DNA from: Halorubrum sp. CSM-61
GTDB lineage: Archaea > Halobacteriota > Halobacteria > Halobacteriales > Haloferacaceae
DNA: 64,000 nucleotides
NCBI RefSeq assembly: GCF_003781945.1
Contig: NZ_RJJW01000008.1
Span: 30,532-94,531, forward strand
Direction of reading: 5' to 3'
Position numbers and translations under genes: made by a program. Shown here in pieces: positions 43,458-51,849 of this stretch (the first letter of the stretch is position 1; each line of letters begins with the position of its first letter). The notes beneath the pieces were generated by a model. The model was not told the origin of the DNA. It did no database searches and saw nothing but the letters and a program-made list of their open reading frames with translations.

Positions 43458-44329
43458 TAGTCGCCCAGCAGCGGCTCGACGCGCTCTTGGGTCTCTTCCG
43501 GAATCGCTTCGGTCGGCGTGTTGACGGTGCCTTCGAGGGAGGTGTGCGCCTCGCACTCGAGGTCGTCGGGGAGCGATCGCACGGCCTCCTCGACGGCGGC
43601 CTTGATGGCCTCCTGATTCTGCTCGGCGTTCTCGAGGACTTCTTCGAGCGTCACCTCGCTGTCCGCCTTCCAGACGTCGTAGTCGGTGACGCCGGCGATC
43701 GTCGCGTACGCGATCTCGGCCTCGCGGGCGAGCTTCGCCTCCGGGATCGCGGTCATGCCGACCAGGTCCCACCCCTGGCTCTTGTAGAACTCCGACTCCG
43801 CGCGCGTGGAGTACTGCGGGCCCTCGATACAGACGTAGGTGCCGCCCTTCACGACGGGAGTGTCGTCGTCGCCCTCGCCGCCGACGGCCGACTCGGCGGC
43901 CTCGGTGAGGTGATCGACCAGCTCCGGACTGTAGGGGTCCGCGAACGGCTGGTGGACGACGACGCCGTCGCCGTAGAAGGAGAGGTCGCGGTGCTTGGTC
44001 CGGTCGTAGATCTGGTCGGGGACGACGAGCGTTCCCGGCTCCAGTTCCTCCTTCAGGCTCCCGACCGCGTTCGACGCGAAAATGTGGGTGACGCCCGCCT
44101 TCTTGAGGGCGTACATGTTGGCGCGGTACGGGAGGTCGGTGGGCGAGACGCCGTGGTTCGAGCCGTGTCGCGGGAGAAATGCGACCTCCTTCCCGGTGTC
44201 GGCGAACTCGCCGATCGTGATCGCGTCGCTGGGCTCGCCGTAGGGCGTGCCGTACTCGACCTCGCGCACGTCGTTGAGAGGAAGCGCGTCGTAGATGCCG
44301 CTGCCGCCGATGAAGCCGATCGTGCTCAT
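43451..44329 (-). CDS. mtnP: S-methyl-5'-thioadenosine phosphorylase
   Basis: 292 residues. Purine phosphorylase family II: IGFIGGSGIYDALPL at the start, FLPRHGSNHGVSP, then NAVGSLKEELEPGTLVVPDQ and YVCIEGPQYSTRAESEFY with the SRaes substrate loop, and GMTAIPEAKLAREAEI. MTA phosphorylase cleaves 5'-methylthioadenosine to adenine and methylthioribose-1-phosphate in methionine salvage. The C-terminal 60 residues are longer than in many homologues and acidic. Its stop codon sits in the end of element copy D. Confidence 0.92.
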   Translation of the reverse strand: MSTIGFIGGSGIYDALPLNDVREVEYGTPYGEPSDAITIGEFADTGKEVAFLPRHGSNHGVSPTDLPYRANMYALKKAGVTHIFASNAVGSLKEELEPGTLVVPDQIYDRTKHRDLSFYGDGVVVHQPFADPYSPELVDHLTEAAESAVGGEGDDDTPVVKGGTYVCIEGPQYSTRAESEFYKSQGWDLVGMTAIPEAKLAREAEIAYATIAGVTDYDVWKADSEVTLEEVLENAEQNQEAIKAAVEEAVRSLPDDLECEAHTSLEGTVNTPTEAIPEETQERVEPLLGDYL

Positions 44330-44353
44330 ACGCGGAGTGCGTCCGCTCGATAC

Positions 44354-44360
44354 TTATAAG
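44354..44360 (-). promoter_or_regulatory. TATA box of mtnP
   Basis: CTTATAAGTA on the minus strand lies about 25-31 bases before the ATG at 44329. Confidence 0.55.
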
Positions 44361-44398
44361 GATTGAAGCCGTCGACGCGCGTCGAGAAAGCGGCCGAA

Positions 44399-44860
44399 CT
44401 AGGCCGCCGTCGCCGCTTCCGCTTCGATCTCGGCCTCGATGATGTCCCTCGTGTTCTCCAAGTGGGTCCTGAGCTGCCGTTCGTTGTACCGCCTCGCGAC
44501 CGGTCCCAAGAGGCGGTCGAGCAGCGAATCACCCATCTCGTAGTCCGTCCGGTGGACGATTCTCGTTCCGTCCCCGCTCGCGACGTAGCGGTTGCGCGTT
44601 TCGCCGTGCATGCCGTCGCCGTCGACGGTGACCGCGATCTCCTCGTTCGGCTCGACCACGGTCATCTCCATCTCCATGTCCATCGCGGTCCCGAGCAGCG
44701 CGTACGTCGCCCGCATATTCGCTCCGGTATCGGTCTCGCTCAGCACCTCGAAATCGCGCAGACCGGCCATCGTTCGCGGCCAGTTCTCGGGGGTGCTGTC
44801 GAACGCGAAGACGCGTTCGACGGGCGCCGCGATCTCGATCTCGTACTCGAATGTTGTCAT
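44399..44860 (-). CDS. SRPBCC (START/Bet v1 fold) family protein
   Basis: 153 residues from the ATG at 44860 (MTTFEYEIEIAAPVERVFAF). The opening strand, E-I-x-A-P-x-x-x-V-F-A-F, and NWPRTMAGLRDFEVLSETDTG are typical of SRPBCC polyketide cyclase-like proteins. The C-terminal helix is long (RYNERQLRTHLENTRDII). Ligand unknown. On the minus strand a CTATATATGTGAG block lies about 80 bases upstream, so a short 5' leader is likely. Confidence 0.78.
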   Translation of the reverse strand: MTTFEYEIEIAAPVERVFAFDSTPENWPRTMAGLRDFEVLSETDTGANMRATYALLGTAMDMEMEMTVVEPNEEIAVTVDGDGMHGETRNRYVASGDGTRIVHRTDYEMGDSLLDRLLGPVARRYNERQLRTHLENTRDIIEAEIEAEAATAA

Positions 44861-45020
44861 ATTTCTCAACTCGGTCGTCGAACGAACGACGCGGTCGCTG
44901 CCGGAACGGGTCTCGGAGCGGTCGCCTCGCTCGACTCACATATATAGGGTCTCTGAGGTATTAAACGAGCGTTCACCGCGGAGAGACCTTCTACACGCAG
45001 AGAACATCCGATTCCGAAGG

Positions 45021-46016
45021 TCACAGCAGCCACCGCACCGCCGCCAGCGCGAGCGCGCTCACGACGAGCAGGTGGACGAGGACGGCGCCGACGGCGGCCC
45101 CGCCGACCTCGCGCATCTCGCGGAGCCGGATCGAGAGCCCGAGGCCGACGAACGCCAGCGTGAAGAGGGCGTCAGAGACGCGCCCGATCGACTCCAGCGC
45201 GGCCGGCGAGAGGAGCCCGCTGTTCGCGACCGCGGCGACCGCGAGGAAGCCGAGGAGGAACTTCGGGAACTCCGCCCACAGCCGGCGGACGCCCGGATCG
45301 GTCGCCGACCGCGCGGTGTACGCGAGCGAGTAGGCGACCGCGACGCCGCCCAGGAGGGAGTTGCGCGCGAGCTTCGTCACGGTCGCCCACTGGCCCGCCT
45401 CCGGCGAATGTGCGAACCCCGCGGCCGCGACGGGACCGGTCGAGAACATGCTCACGCCGGCCCAGACGCCGAACTGCCGGCCGGTGAGCCCGAGCCACTC
45501 GCCGGCGATCGGGAAGGCGACGAGCGTGACCGCGTCGAAGAGGAGGACGGTCGCCGCCGCGAACGTGATCGCCGACCCGCGCGCGTCGAGCACGCGCCCG
45601 ATGGCGACGACCGCGGAGACGCCGCAGATGCTCGCGCCCGCGGCGAGCAGCGAGGGGGTCGTTCCGTCCAGTCGAAACAGCCCCCGCGCGATCAGCTCCG
45701 CGAGCAGCAGTCCGCCGCCGACCGCGACGACGACCAGTCCGAGCACGGTCGGCCCCGCGGCGAGGAACTCCTCGACGACGACCGCCGCGCCCAGCAGGAC
45801 GATCCCGGTCTCCAAGAAGAGCTTGTCGACGCCGACTCCCGGTTTCGCGACCTCGGGCGTCCCGACGGTGTTGCCGACCAGCGCGCCGACCGCGACCGCG
45901 ACGACGAGGGGCTGGAGCCCGTCGACCGCGCCGGCCGCGAGGTGCGAGAGGAGCGCGCCGGCGGCCAGCAGCCCGAGCCCGGGGAGGTACGGCCGAGCCG
46001 CGGCGGCGACGCCCAT
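45021..46016 (-). CDS. YeiH/UPF0324 family membrane protein (putative anion exporter)
   Basis: 331 residues from the ATG at 46016. Ten membrane segments in a pattern typical of YeiH/UPF0324, with the core blocks LFLETGIVLLGAAVV and AGASICGVSAVVAIGRVL. Family members are called putative sulfate exporters; in none is the substrate firmly known. The start shares one base with the stop of the 46-residue gene upstream (TGATG), so translation is coupled. Confidence 0.85.
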   Translation of the reverse strand: MGVAAAARPYLPGLGLLAAGALLSHLAAGAVDGLQPLVVAVAVGALVGNTVGTPEVAKPGVGVDKLFLETGIVLLGAAVVVEEFLAAGPTVLGLVVVAVGGGLLLAELIARGLFRLDGTTPSLLAAGASICGVSAVVAIGRVLDARGSAITFAAATVLLFDAVTLVAFPIAGEWLGLTGRQFGVWAGVSMFSTGPVAAAGFAHSPEAGQWATVTKLARNSLLGGVAVAYSLAYTARSATDPGVRRLWAEFPKFLLGFLAVAAVANSGLLSPAALESIGRVSDALFTLAFVGLGLSIRLREMREVGGAAVGAVLVHLLVVSALALAAVRWLL

Positions 46017-46156
46017 CAGAAGAGGCCCGCGACCTGTCCCGCGGCGTGGGCGGCGACGATCCCCAGCCCGAGCGCGAGCGCCTGCCAGCCGCGGTCGAGC
46101 GCGGTCCACCGGTCGACGAGGGGGGAGCCGGTCTCGGCGGCGGCGTCCGATGCCAT
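46016..46156 (-). CDS. 46-residue membrane protein coupled to the YeiH-like gene
   Basis: Read directly from the sequence: MASDAAAETGSPLVDRW, then TALDRGWQALALGLGIVAAH and AAGQVAGLF. One membrane helix covers about residues 23-45. A TTATAAATA box lies 24-31 bases before the ATG at 46156, which makes this the first gene of the transcript. Its TGA shares one base with the start of the YeiH-like gene. It may be a small subunit or regulator of that transporter (inference). Confidence 0.7.
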   Translation of the reverse strand: MASDAAAETGSPLVDRWTALDRGWQALALGLGIVAAHAAGQVAGLF

Positions 46157-46178
46157 GCGTGGGGATCGCCGCGCTCGC

Positions 46179-46187
46179 TATTTATAA
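46179..46187 (-). promoter_or_regulatory. TATA box of the small membrane protein/YeiH operon
   Basis: CTTATAAATAG on the minus strand is one of the cleanest TATA boxes in the window, about 25 bases before the ATG at 46156. Confidence 0.6.
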
Positions 46188-46286
46188 GGACGGAATCGAA
46201 CGTTTCGGGGAGATCGGGGGGAGGGCGAGGCCGTCGGAGGGGGACCGAAAGAAGCAGGTCGCGAGGCGGCCTCGTGTCGGTAATCG

Positions 46287-47747
46287 ATGCCCACCACCCA
46301 GATCAAAGACCCCGTCCACGGCTACGTCGAGCTGCCGGACGCGCTCGTCGAGGGCGTCGTCGACACCCGGCCGTTCCAGCGGCTGCGGTACGTCCGCCAG
46401 CTCTCGGCCACGCACCTCGTGTATCCGGGCGCGAACCACACTCGCTTCGAGCACTCGCTCGGCGTCTACCACCTCGGCCGCACCGTCTTCGAGAACCTCC
46501 GCCGGCAGTCGTACTTCACGCGGGACGCGACGACCGACGAGCTAGAGGAGATCCAGCGCACGCTGGAGTGCGCCTGCCTGCTCCACGACGTTGGCCACCC
46601 GCCCTTCTCGCACCTCTCCGAGGGGTTCCTCGACGAGGGCGTCCTCCGGGAACGCGTCGCGGAGACCGGGCTGGTCGACGCCTTCGACGACGCCGGCGTG
46701 GGTGGCGCCCCGCTCCGGTCGGCGAACCCGCACGAGCTACTCGGCTGCGTGATCGTCGTCGAGGAGTACGGCGACGCGCTCCGCGCGTTCGACGTCGACC
46801 CCTTCGAGGTGTGCGCGTACGTGCTCGGCTACAGCCTCGCGTACGAGCGCGGCGAGCCGTGGCAGTACGGGGTCGGCGCCCAGCTGCTCCACTCCCCCAT
46901 CGACGTGGACCGCCTCGACTACATCACCCGGGACAACGAGATGACCGGCGCGGGCGTGTTGAGCTTCGACGTCGAGCGCATGGTCGACGCCTACACCGCC
47001 CACCCCGAGGAGGGGCTGGCGCTCTCGGAGAAGGCGCTGTCGACCATCGGCAACTACCTCGAGGGCCGGATCGCGTTATACATGTGGGTCACCCAGCACC
47101 ACAAGTCGGTGTACGCCAACCGGCTCCTGCAGGCGATACTCGGCGAGTACGCCGCCGAAACTGGTGAGAGCCCGGTCACCGTCGAGGGGATACTCGACCG
47201 CGAGCTCGACGACAACGCGGTGCTCGAACGCCTCCGCGTCGCCGCCCGCGAAAACCCCGACTCGACGCTGGCGTTGATGTACGACCGCTTCCGCGGGCGG
47301 CGCTTCCCGGCCACCTGCTGGAAACACCGGATCGCGCTCGCCGACCGGATCGGAAGCGACCTCGCCGGTGACCGCGACGGCGGTGAAGAGAGCGCCGACG
47401 ACGACGGCGAGCGAGGGTACACCCCCGCGCTCGACGAGTTCACGTCGTGGCTCACCGAGGGCGACGACCGGCTGGAGCGACTCTTAGCCGACGCCCTCGA
47501 CGTGCCGGTCCACGAGGTGTGGATCGACCGGTCGTACGTGCCCGCCTACGACCCGGACGAGCTGGAGGACATCCCCATCGCGTACGGCGGGACGACGCGC
47601 TCCGTCGGCGACTGGGGACTGTACGGCGACCGCGCGTTCGACGTGCCGATCCCCTTCGTGTTCGTCCCCGACGGGACGAAGCGGCGGGCGATCCGCGTGC
47701 TCAGGGAGGCGTTCGATCGGGAGGTCGGCGGAGAAGCGCGGGCGTGA
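46287..47747 (+). CDS. HD-domain phosphohydrolase (SAMHD1/dGTPase-like)
   Basis: 486 residues. MPTTQIKDPVHGYVELPD is the typical start of this group. The HD metal site is NHTRFEHSLGVYHLGRT plus CACLLHDVGHPPFSH (HD at residues about 96-97) and, later, SPIDVDRLDYITRD. Such proteins hydrolyse dNTPs or related nucleotides. The C-terminal 170 residues hold a divergent domain with an acidic insertion near 360 (GDRDGGEESADDDGER). Probably a monocistronic gene. Confidence 0.88.
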   Translation: MPTTQIKDPVHGYVELPDALVEGVVDTRPFQRLRYVRQLSATHLVYPGANHTRFEHSLGVYHLGRTVFENLRRQSYFTRDATTDELEEIQRTLECACLLHDVGHPPFSHLSEGFLDEGVLRERVAETGLVDAFDDAGVGGAPLRSANPHELLGCVIVVEEYGDALRAFDVDPFEVCAYVLGYSLAYERGEPWQYGVGAQLLHSPIDVDRLDYITRDNEMTGAGVLSFDVERMVDAYTAHPEEGLALSEKALSTIGNYLEGRIALYMWVTQHHKSVYANRLLQAILGEYAAETGESPVTVEGILDRELDDNAVLERLRVAARENPDSTLALMYDRFRGRRFPATCWKHRIALADRIGSDLAGDRDGGEESADDDGERGYTPALDEFTSWLTEGDDRLERLLADALDVPVHEVWIDRSYVPAYDPDELEDIPIAYGGTTRSVGDWGLYGDRAFDVPIPFVFVPDGTKRRAIRVLREAFDREVGGEARA

Positions 47748-47827
47748 AAACGAGTCAGCGAACGCTGTCGCCGACGCGGCGAGCGCTATCGCCGACGCGG
47801 CGAACGGTGTCGGTCGGGAGACGCGCG

Positions 47828-48112
47828 TTATCGGCCGGGGGCATTCCCCGCGGCACCGTTCGCGGCGTCGCTGGCGCCCTCGGCCGCGTCGCTCCCGGCC
47901 TCGGCGACGCCGCTCCCGCCGGGCGTCAGATCGCTGATCGTCTCGCCGAGCCCGCCCGCGGCGTCGCCGGCCGAGGACCCGACCTCGACGAGAATCTCCT
48001 GGACGAACGCGGGCGCCTGCGAGGCGGCGTCGGCCGGCGGGCCGACCTGCAGGGCCGTCTTGGCTGCGTCGGTTGCGAGCGTTGCCGTCGTGAGCGGATC
48101 TGCTTCGAACAT
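47828..48112 (-). CDS. Small alanine/glycine-rich haloarchaeal protein (94 aa)
   Basis: Sequence MFEADPLTTATLATDAAKTA, then GPPADAASQAPAFVQEILVE and a low-complexity Gly/Ala/Ser/Asp tail. No cysteine, no membrane helix. The CTTTTATTCA box lies 28-35 bases before the ATG, which supports it as a gene. Function not recognised. Confidence 0.5.
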   Translation of the reverse strand: MFEADPLTTATLATDAAKTALQVGPPADAASQAPAFVQEILVEVGSSAGDAAGGLGETISDLTPGGSGVAEAGSDAAEGASDAANGAAGNAPGR

Positions 48113-48300
48113 CGCAACTCGGCCTAGCGGGTGGTTGAATAAAAGGGAGGACGGCCCTGCAGCCGATTTTAGCGCGATTTGATCCGGTTTAATTCGGTTG
48201 CAGCCGACTCAACGGGGATAACGACGCCACGAGACGGCGGCGACCGGTGTCGGGGGAGAATCGGACCGATTCCGCGCCGCGCGCGTCGACCCCACCCGGA

Positions 48301-49743
48301 TCAGTCGTCGGCTTCGGCGGGGACGCGGTCGTCCGAGTCGTCGTCGGCAGCGTCTCCCTCGGACTCAGCCTCGTCGGCGTCCGCCTCCGCGTCGCCCTCG
48401 CCGTCGTCGACCCGCGGGAAGTTCTCGATCGTCGCCTCCCGGAAGGACTCCTCGTCGAACTCGTGGTCCTCGTCGAAGAAGTCGAGGACCGTCTGCACGT
48501 CGGTCATCGCGTTCTTCAGCGCGGTCGACGCGCCCGGCGAGGGCGTGATGTTGAACAGGACGCCGTCGCCGGTGATCTTCGCTTCGCCCATGTCGAGCTC
48601 CTTGTTCTCCGTGTCGACGATCTGGGGGCGCACGCCGCCGTACCCCTTCGCGCGCTCGATGTCGTCGACGTCGACGGTCGGGACAACCTTCTGGACGTTC
48701 GGGAGGAACGCGCGCTTGCCGACCTCGGGGATGTCGTACACGAGGTTGCGCACGACGTAGGGGAAGAGGATCCGGTCCGAGAGGATGTTGGCGTAGCTCA
48801 GGACCGACGCCGGCGAGAAGCCGAACACGTCGGCGAAGTCGCCCACGGTGGAGAGCCGGCCGCGTTCGAGCGTCGGCACGAGCTTCGCGGTGGGACCGAA
48901 GCGGGTGACGCCCTGGTCGTGAACGTCGGCGTCGCCGTGGACCGCCGCGAACGGGAGCTTCTTCATCTGGAGCGTGTACACCTTCCCGTTCAGCAGGTCG
49001 TCGGCGAGGAAGAAGCTCCCCGCCACCGGGAGCAGCGACATGTGCTCGCCGTACCCCATCTCCTTGGCGAACTGAAGGCTGTGGGAGCCGGCGGCGACGA
49101 CGACCGCGTCGGCCTCGAAGTCGCCGTCGTCGGTCTCGACCGTGAACCCGTCGCGCCCCTCGTCGACGTCCTCGACCGCGGTGCCCAGGTGAACGGCGAC
49201 GCCCTCCTCCTCGCGGGCGGCGTCGACGAACGACTTCGCGACGGCGCCGTAGTCGACGACGTAGCCGTCGGGCGTCTGGAGCGCCTTGAGCTCCGTGTCG
49301 GGGTCGCGGCCCTCGACGACCTTCGGCTCCAGCTCCGCGATATCCTCGCGGCCGATCTCGCGCAGCTTCGGGAAGAGGTCGCCGAACCCGTTATCGCGGT
49401 AGCGCTCCTCCAGCTTGGCGGCCTCCTCGTCGCCGACACCGAGCACCATCTTGCTGCGCTTGCTGTGCATCTCCCGGTCCGGGTCGGTCCCTTCGAGGTA
49501 GCCCGCGAGCAGCTCGGCGCCCTCCTTGACCTCCTCGGCCTTCTCGAGGGTGTAGTTCGTCTCGATGTCGCCGAAGTGCAGCGTCTGGGAGTTGTTCGTC
49601 CGGTGGGAGTTGATCGCGGCGATCTCCCGCTCCTTCTCGATCAGCGTCACGTCGTCGATGTCGGTGAACTTCGCCACCGTGTACAGAAGCGACGCCCCGC
49701 TAATTCCCCCGCCGACGATAATCAGGTCAGTGTTCTCGGACAT
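48301..49743 (-). CDS. mqo: Malate:quinone oxidoreductase-like FAD protein
   Basis: 480 residues. The FAD Rossmann motif is DLIIVGGGISGASLLYTVAK (residues 6-25), followed by VTLIEKEREIAAINSHRTNNSQTLHFGDIETNYTLEKA, which is where Mqo family members bind FAD and substrate. Later comes VVVAAGSHSLQFAKEMGYGE and SPGASTALKNA, a motif of the Mqo C terminus. Mqo oxidises malate to oxaloacetate and passes electrons to menaquinone at the inner membrane face. The last 45 residues are a very acidic tail (DGEGDAEADADEAESEG). Sole gene in its transcript. Confidence 0.85.
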   Translation of the reverse strand: MSENTDLIIVGGGISGASLLYTVAKFTDIDDVTLIEKEREIAAINSHRTNNSQTLHFGDIETNYTLEKAEEVKEGAELLAGYLEGTDPDREMHSKRSKMVLGVGDEEAAKLEERYRDNGFGDLFPKLREIGREDIAELEPKVVEGRDPDTELKALQTPDGYVVDYGAVAKSFVDAAREEEGVAVHLGTAVEDVDEGRDGFTVETDDGDFEADAVVVAAGSHSLQFAKEMGYGEHMSLLPVAGSFFLADDLLNGKVYTLQMKKLPFAAVHGDADVHDQGVTRFGPTAKLVPTLERGRLSTVGDFADVFGFSPASVLSYANILSDRILFPYVVRNLVYDIPEVGKRAFLPNVQKVVPTVDVDDIERAKGYGGVRPQIVDTENKELDMGEAKITGDGVLFNITPSPGASTALKNAMTDVQTVLDFFDEDHEFDEESFREATIENFPRVDDGEGDAEADADEAESEGDAADDDSDDRVPAEADD

Positions 49744-49887
49744 GCGTGGTGAAAGCTCTCAGTCCCCGAAACGAACTCGGCCGTTAACGTTCTTGCTATC
49801 TCTCGGCGCTGATCGGCCGGGAGAGGACCTACAGTCGTCGTTTTTGAGGTTCGACATCTGTCGTATAGTCGCGGGAACTCGGACTCG

Positions 49888-50550
49888 CTACCTCTCGTCC
49901 CGCGCCGTCCTGTATCGTTCGTAGAGTCGCTCGAACAGCGCCCGCCCGGTCTCGGTCCGGAGCCGGGGCTCGGTCGTCGCGAAGAACTCGTCGAGGTCGT
50001 CGTACTCGCGGAACGCCTCCGGGTCGCCGTCGGCGGGGTCGTACCGGTCGCCGCGCTCGTAGAGCACCGCCTGCAGACAGACGTCGAGGAGGTCGCACTC
50101 CTTGACGAGCACCGCCTCTGGCGACTCGCGGGCCTCGTACGCCTCCCACGCGTCGCGGACGCGGTCGGGGAGCGGCCCGGCGAGGTCCGCCATCGCCTCG
50201 CGTTCGGCGGCCTCCTTGGCGTTCGGATCCACCGTCTCAGCGGTCGAGTCGGCACGCGTCGCGGCGTCGCCGGTCTCGGCCTCCGCCACGTCGTGGACCA
50301 CGGCGAGTCGGAGCGCGCGGTCGAGGTCGACGTCGGGTAGGTCCTCGCGAAATCGGTCACCGAGCGTCAAGACGAGGTACGCGACGCCCCACGCGTGCGC
50401 GGCGACCGACTCGGGGGCGTCGACGCCGCGGAGCTGCCAGCCCGTGCGCCGCTCGTCTTTCAGGGCGTAGGCGTCGAGGAGGGCGTCGAGGGCCGGGCCG
50501 GTGTCATCGTTGTCGTCGTTCGGATCCGGATCCGATTCGTCGTCGTTCAT
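49888..50550 (-). CDS. HD-domain 5'-nucleotidase-like protein (YfbR/HDDC2 type)
   Basis: 220 residues. After 15 acidic residues the HD domain: ESVAAHAWGVAYLVLTLGDRF, AVVHDVAEAETGD and VKECDLLDVCLQAVLYERG. The pattern H...HD...D with E-x-E-x-x-D is that of YfbR and human HDDC2, deoxynucleoside 5'-monophosphatases. It ends nine bases upstream-to-downstream of the phosphoribosyltransferase on the same strand, so both may serve nucleotide salvage. Confidence 0.82.
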   Translation of the reverse strand: MNDDESDPDPNDDNDDTGPALDALLDAYALKDERRTGWQLRGVDAPESVAAHAWGVAYLVLTLGDRFREDLPDVDLDRALRLAVVHDVAEAETGDAATRADSTAETVDPNAKEAAEREAMADLAGPLPDRVRDAWEAYEARESPEAVLVKECDLLDVCLQAVLYERGDRYDPADGDPEAFREYDDLDEFFATTEPRLRTETGRALFERLYERYRTARDER

Positions 50551-50559
50551 CGCGAGCCG

Positions 50560-51255
50560 TTACTCGGCGAGCGTCCAGGCGTTCTCGCCGGCGCGGTCGG
50601 CCACGTCGCGGCGGACCATCTCGTCGAGCACCTCGTCGAGGCGGCCGGCCTGGGCGACCTCCATCTCGATGCGGCCGATGCCGTGATACTCGTCGAGGTA
50701 GTGGCGAACGTCCTCTCGGTCGAAGACGGTCTCGTCGGCGCGCTCCATCGCGCCCTCGGTGAGGTCGATCATGTCCTCGAGGAAGTTCCACGGGTAGACG
50801 ACCCACGTCCACTGTTCGAGTCGCTCGCCGACGTAGTCGGGCTGGAACTCGGAGGTGCCTAAAAGCTGGAGGGTGGCGGTGCGGACCTCGCCGGCGTCCC
50901 GATCGTCGACGTACTCCTCGGCGCGGCGGATCGAGCCGCCGGTGTCCGCGATGTCGTCGATGATCAGGACGTCTTTCCCCTCGACGCTCCCCTCCGGCAT
51001 CGGGTAGCGGATCTGCGGCTCGTCGCTCTTCTCGGCGGCGCCGACGTAGTGCTCCATCTTGAGGCTCGTGAGGTCGTTGAGCCCGAGGAAGTCGCAGATG
51101 CACCGCCCCGCGAACCAGCCGCCGCGGGCCAGCGCGACGACCACGTCCGGCTCGAAGTCGGCGCGTTTCACCGCGTTCGAGACGTTGCGGCAGAGCCCGT
51201 AGATGTACTCCCAGTTGGTCAGGGTGCAGTCGAAGTCGTCCGGGAGGTCGCTCAT
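50560..51255 (-). CDS. Purine phosphoribosyltransferase-like protein
   Basis: 231 residues from the ATG at 51255. The PRPP-binding loop is VLIIDDIADTGGS (about residues 96-108), and the preceding strand is VVVALARGGWFAGRCICDFL. The C-terminal 70 residues (DETVFDREDVRHYLDEYHGI and EVAQAGRLDEVLDEM) look like a winged helix or dimer region. It likely salvages guanine, xanthine or hypoxanthine; which one is not visible. Upstream lies element copy E in the divergent gap to gatB. Confidence 0.88.
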   Translation of the reverse strand: MSDLPDDFDCTLTNWEYIYGLCRNVSNAVKRADFEPDVVVALARGGWFAGRCICDFLGLNDLTSLKMEHYVGAAEKSDEPQIRYPMPEGSVEGKDVLIIDDIADTGGSIRRAEEYVDDRDAGEVRTATLQLLGTSEFQPDYVGERLEQWTWVVYPWNFLEDMIDLTEGAMERADETVFDREDVRHYLDEYHGIGRIEMEVAQAGRLDEVLDEMVRRDVADRAGENAWTLAE

Positions 51256-51357
51256 ACGAGCGTTTCTCCCACCCGAGCGCTGATAAGGGTTTAGCAACGG
51301 TCCCGGAGAGAAACCGACCGCGGCGAGCGTCATGACATGCTCACTCGAACGCATCTG

Positions 51358-51725
51358 CGGTGGCGCGTGCCGAGGAGCGCCCGGAGGGCGCGACTCGCAC
51401 GCGCGAGGGAGTCGGCCGGCGCTTATAAGCGCCGGCCGACGAGGCTGGGGAGGCCTGAGGTGCGGTTGCAGTGCGGGGCGGGACTCAAAGGGGCAGTCGC
51501 GAGGACGAAGACGCGCGACGTAAGGACCACAGGGAGCGAGCGCAGCGAGCGACCGAGGACCGCAGCGAGCGCATCGAGTCCTCGCGGCTGGGGCTTTGGC
51601 GGTGTTCACCGCGAAGTCATCGATCACGTACTACCGAGCGGCTGGGGCTTTGGCGGTGTTCACCGCGAAGTCATCGATCACGTACTACCGAGCGGCTGGG
51701 GCTTTGGCGGTGTTCACCGTCGATC
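51358..51725 (-). repeat. Structured intergenic element, copy E, with 54-bp end repeats
   Basis: It starts GGTGGCGCGTGCC near 51358, then the hairpin GCGCCC GGA GGGCGC and the same 30-nt palindrome as copy C (51411-51440). The main stem is 13 bp with one T-G pair: CAGTCGCGAGGAC (51494-51506) with GTCCTCGCGGCTG (51578-51590). The end block CGGCTGGGGCTTTGGCGGTGTTCACCG then occurs three times at a strict 54-base period (51585, 51639, 51693). The intervening sequence GATCACGTACTACCGAG is shared with copy B. The gap 51256-51849 holds no gene. Strand chosen to read as copies A, B and D. Confidence 0.88.
51585..51720 (-). repeat. 54-bp tandem repeat at the end of copy E
   Basis: Two full units and a partial third, identical over 54 bases except at the last border. 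Each contains the CAAAGCCCC block, GTGAACACCGCC and CTCGGTAGTACGTGATCGA (minus-strand reading). The same 54-base spacing appears in copies B and C. Confidence 0.9.
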
Positions 51726-51849
51726 CGCGGTCAACGACGTATCGTCGAGAACCACGAAAACGAACCCCCGAAACCGCACCGAATCGACACGAGTACACCA
51801 CATATCGGTCCCGACACGATTTAGGTGACCCGCCCGCAACGAACCGGTA

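Noticed and set aside
47754..47820. Short tandem GCCGACGCGGCGA repeat after the HD gene
   Set aside because: Two imperfect copies in a GC-rich gap; too short to call an element.
51585..51720. 54-bp direct repeats considered as a CRISPR array
   Set aside because: Only two and a half contiguous units, no spacers, repeat too long, no cas genes in the window.
51471..51824. Open frames inside copies C and E giving proteins with repeated RLGLWRCSP or AVFTAKSSITYYRAAG
   Set aside because: They are by-products of the 54-bp repeat and stem-loop sequence; frames are not kept between copies and cross the covarying stems.
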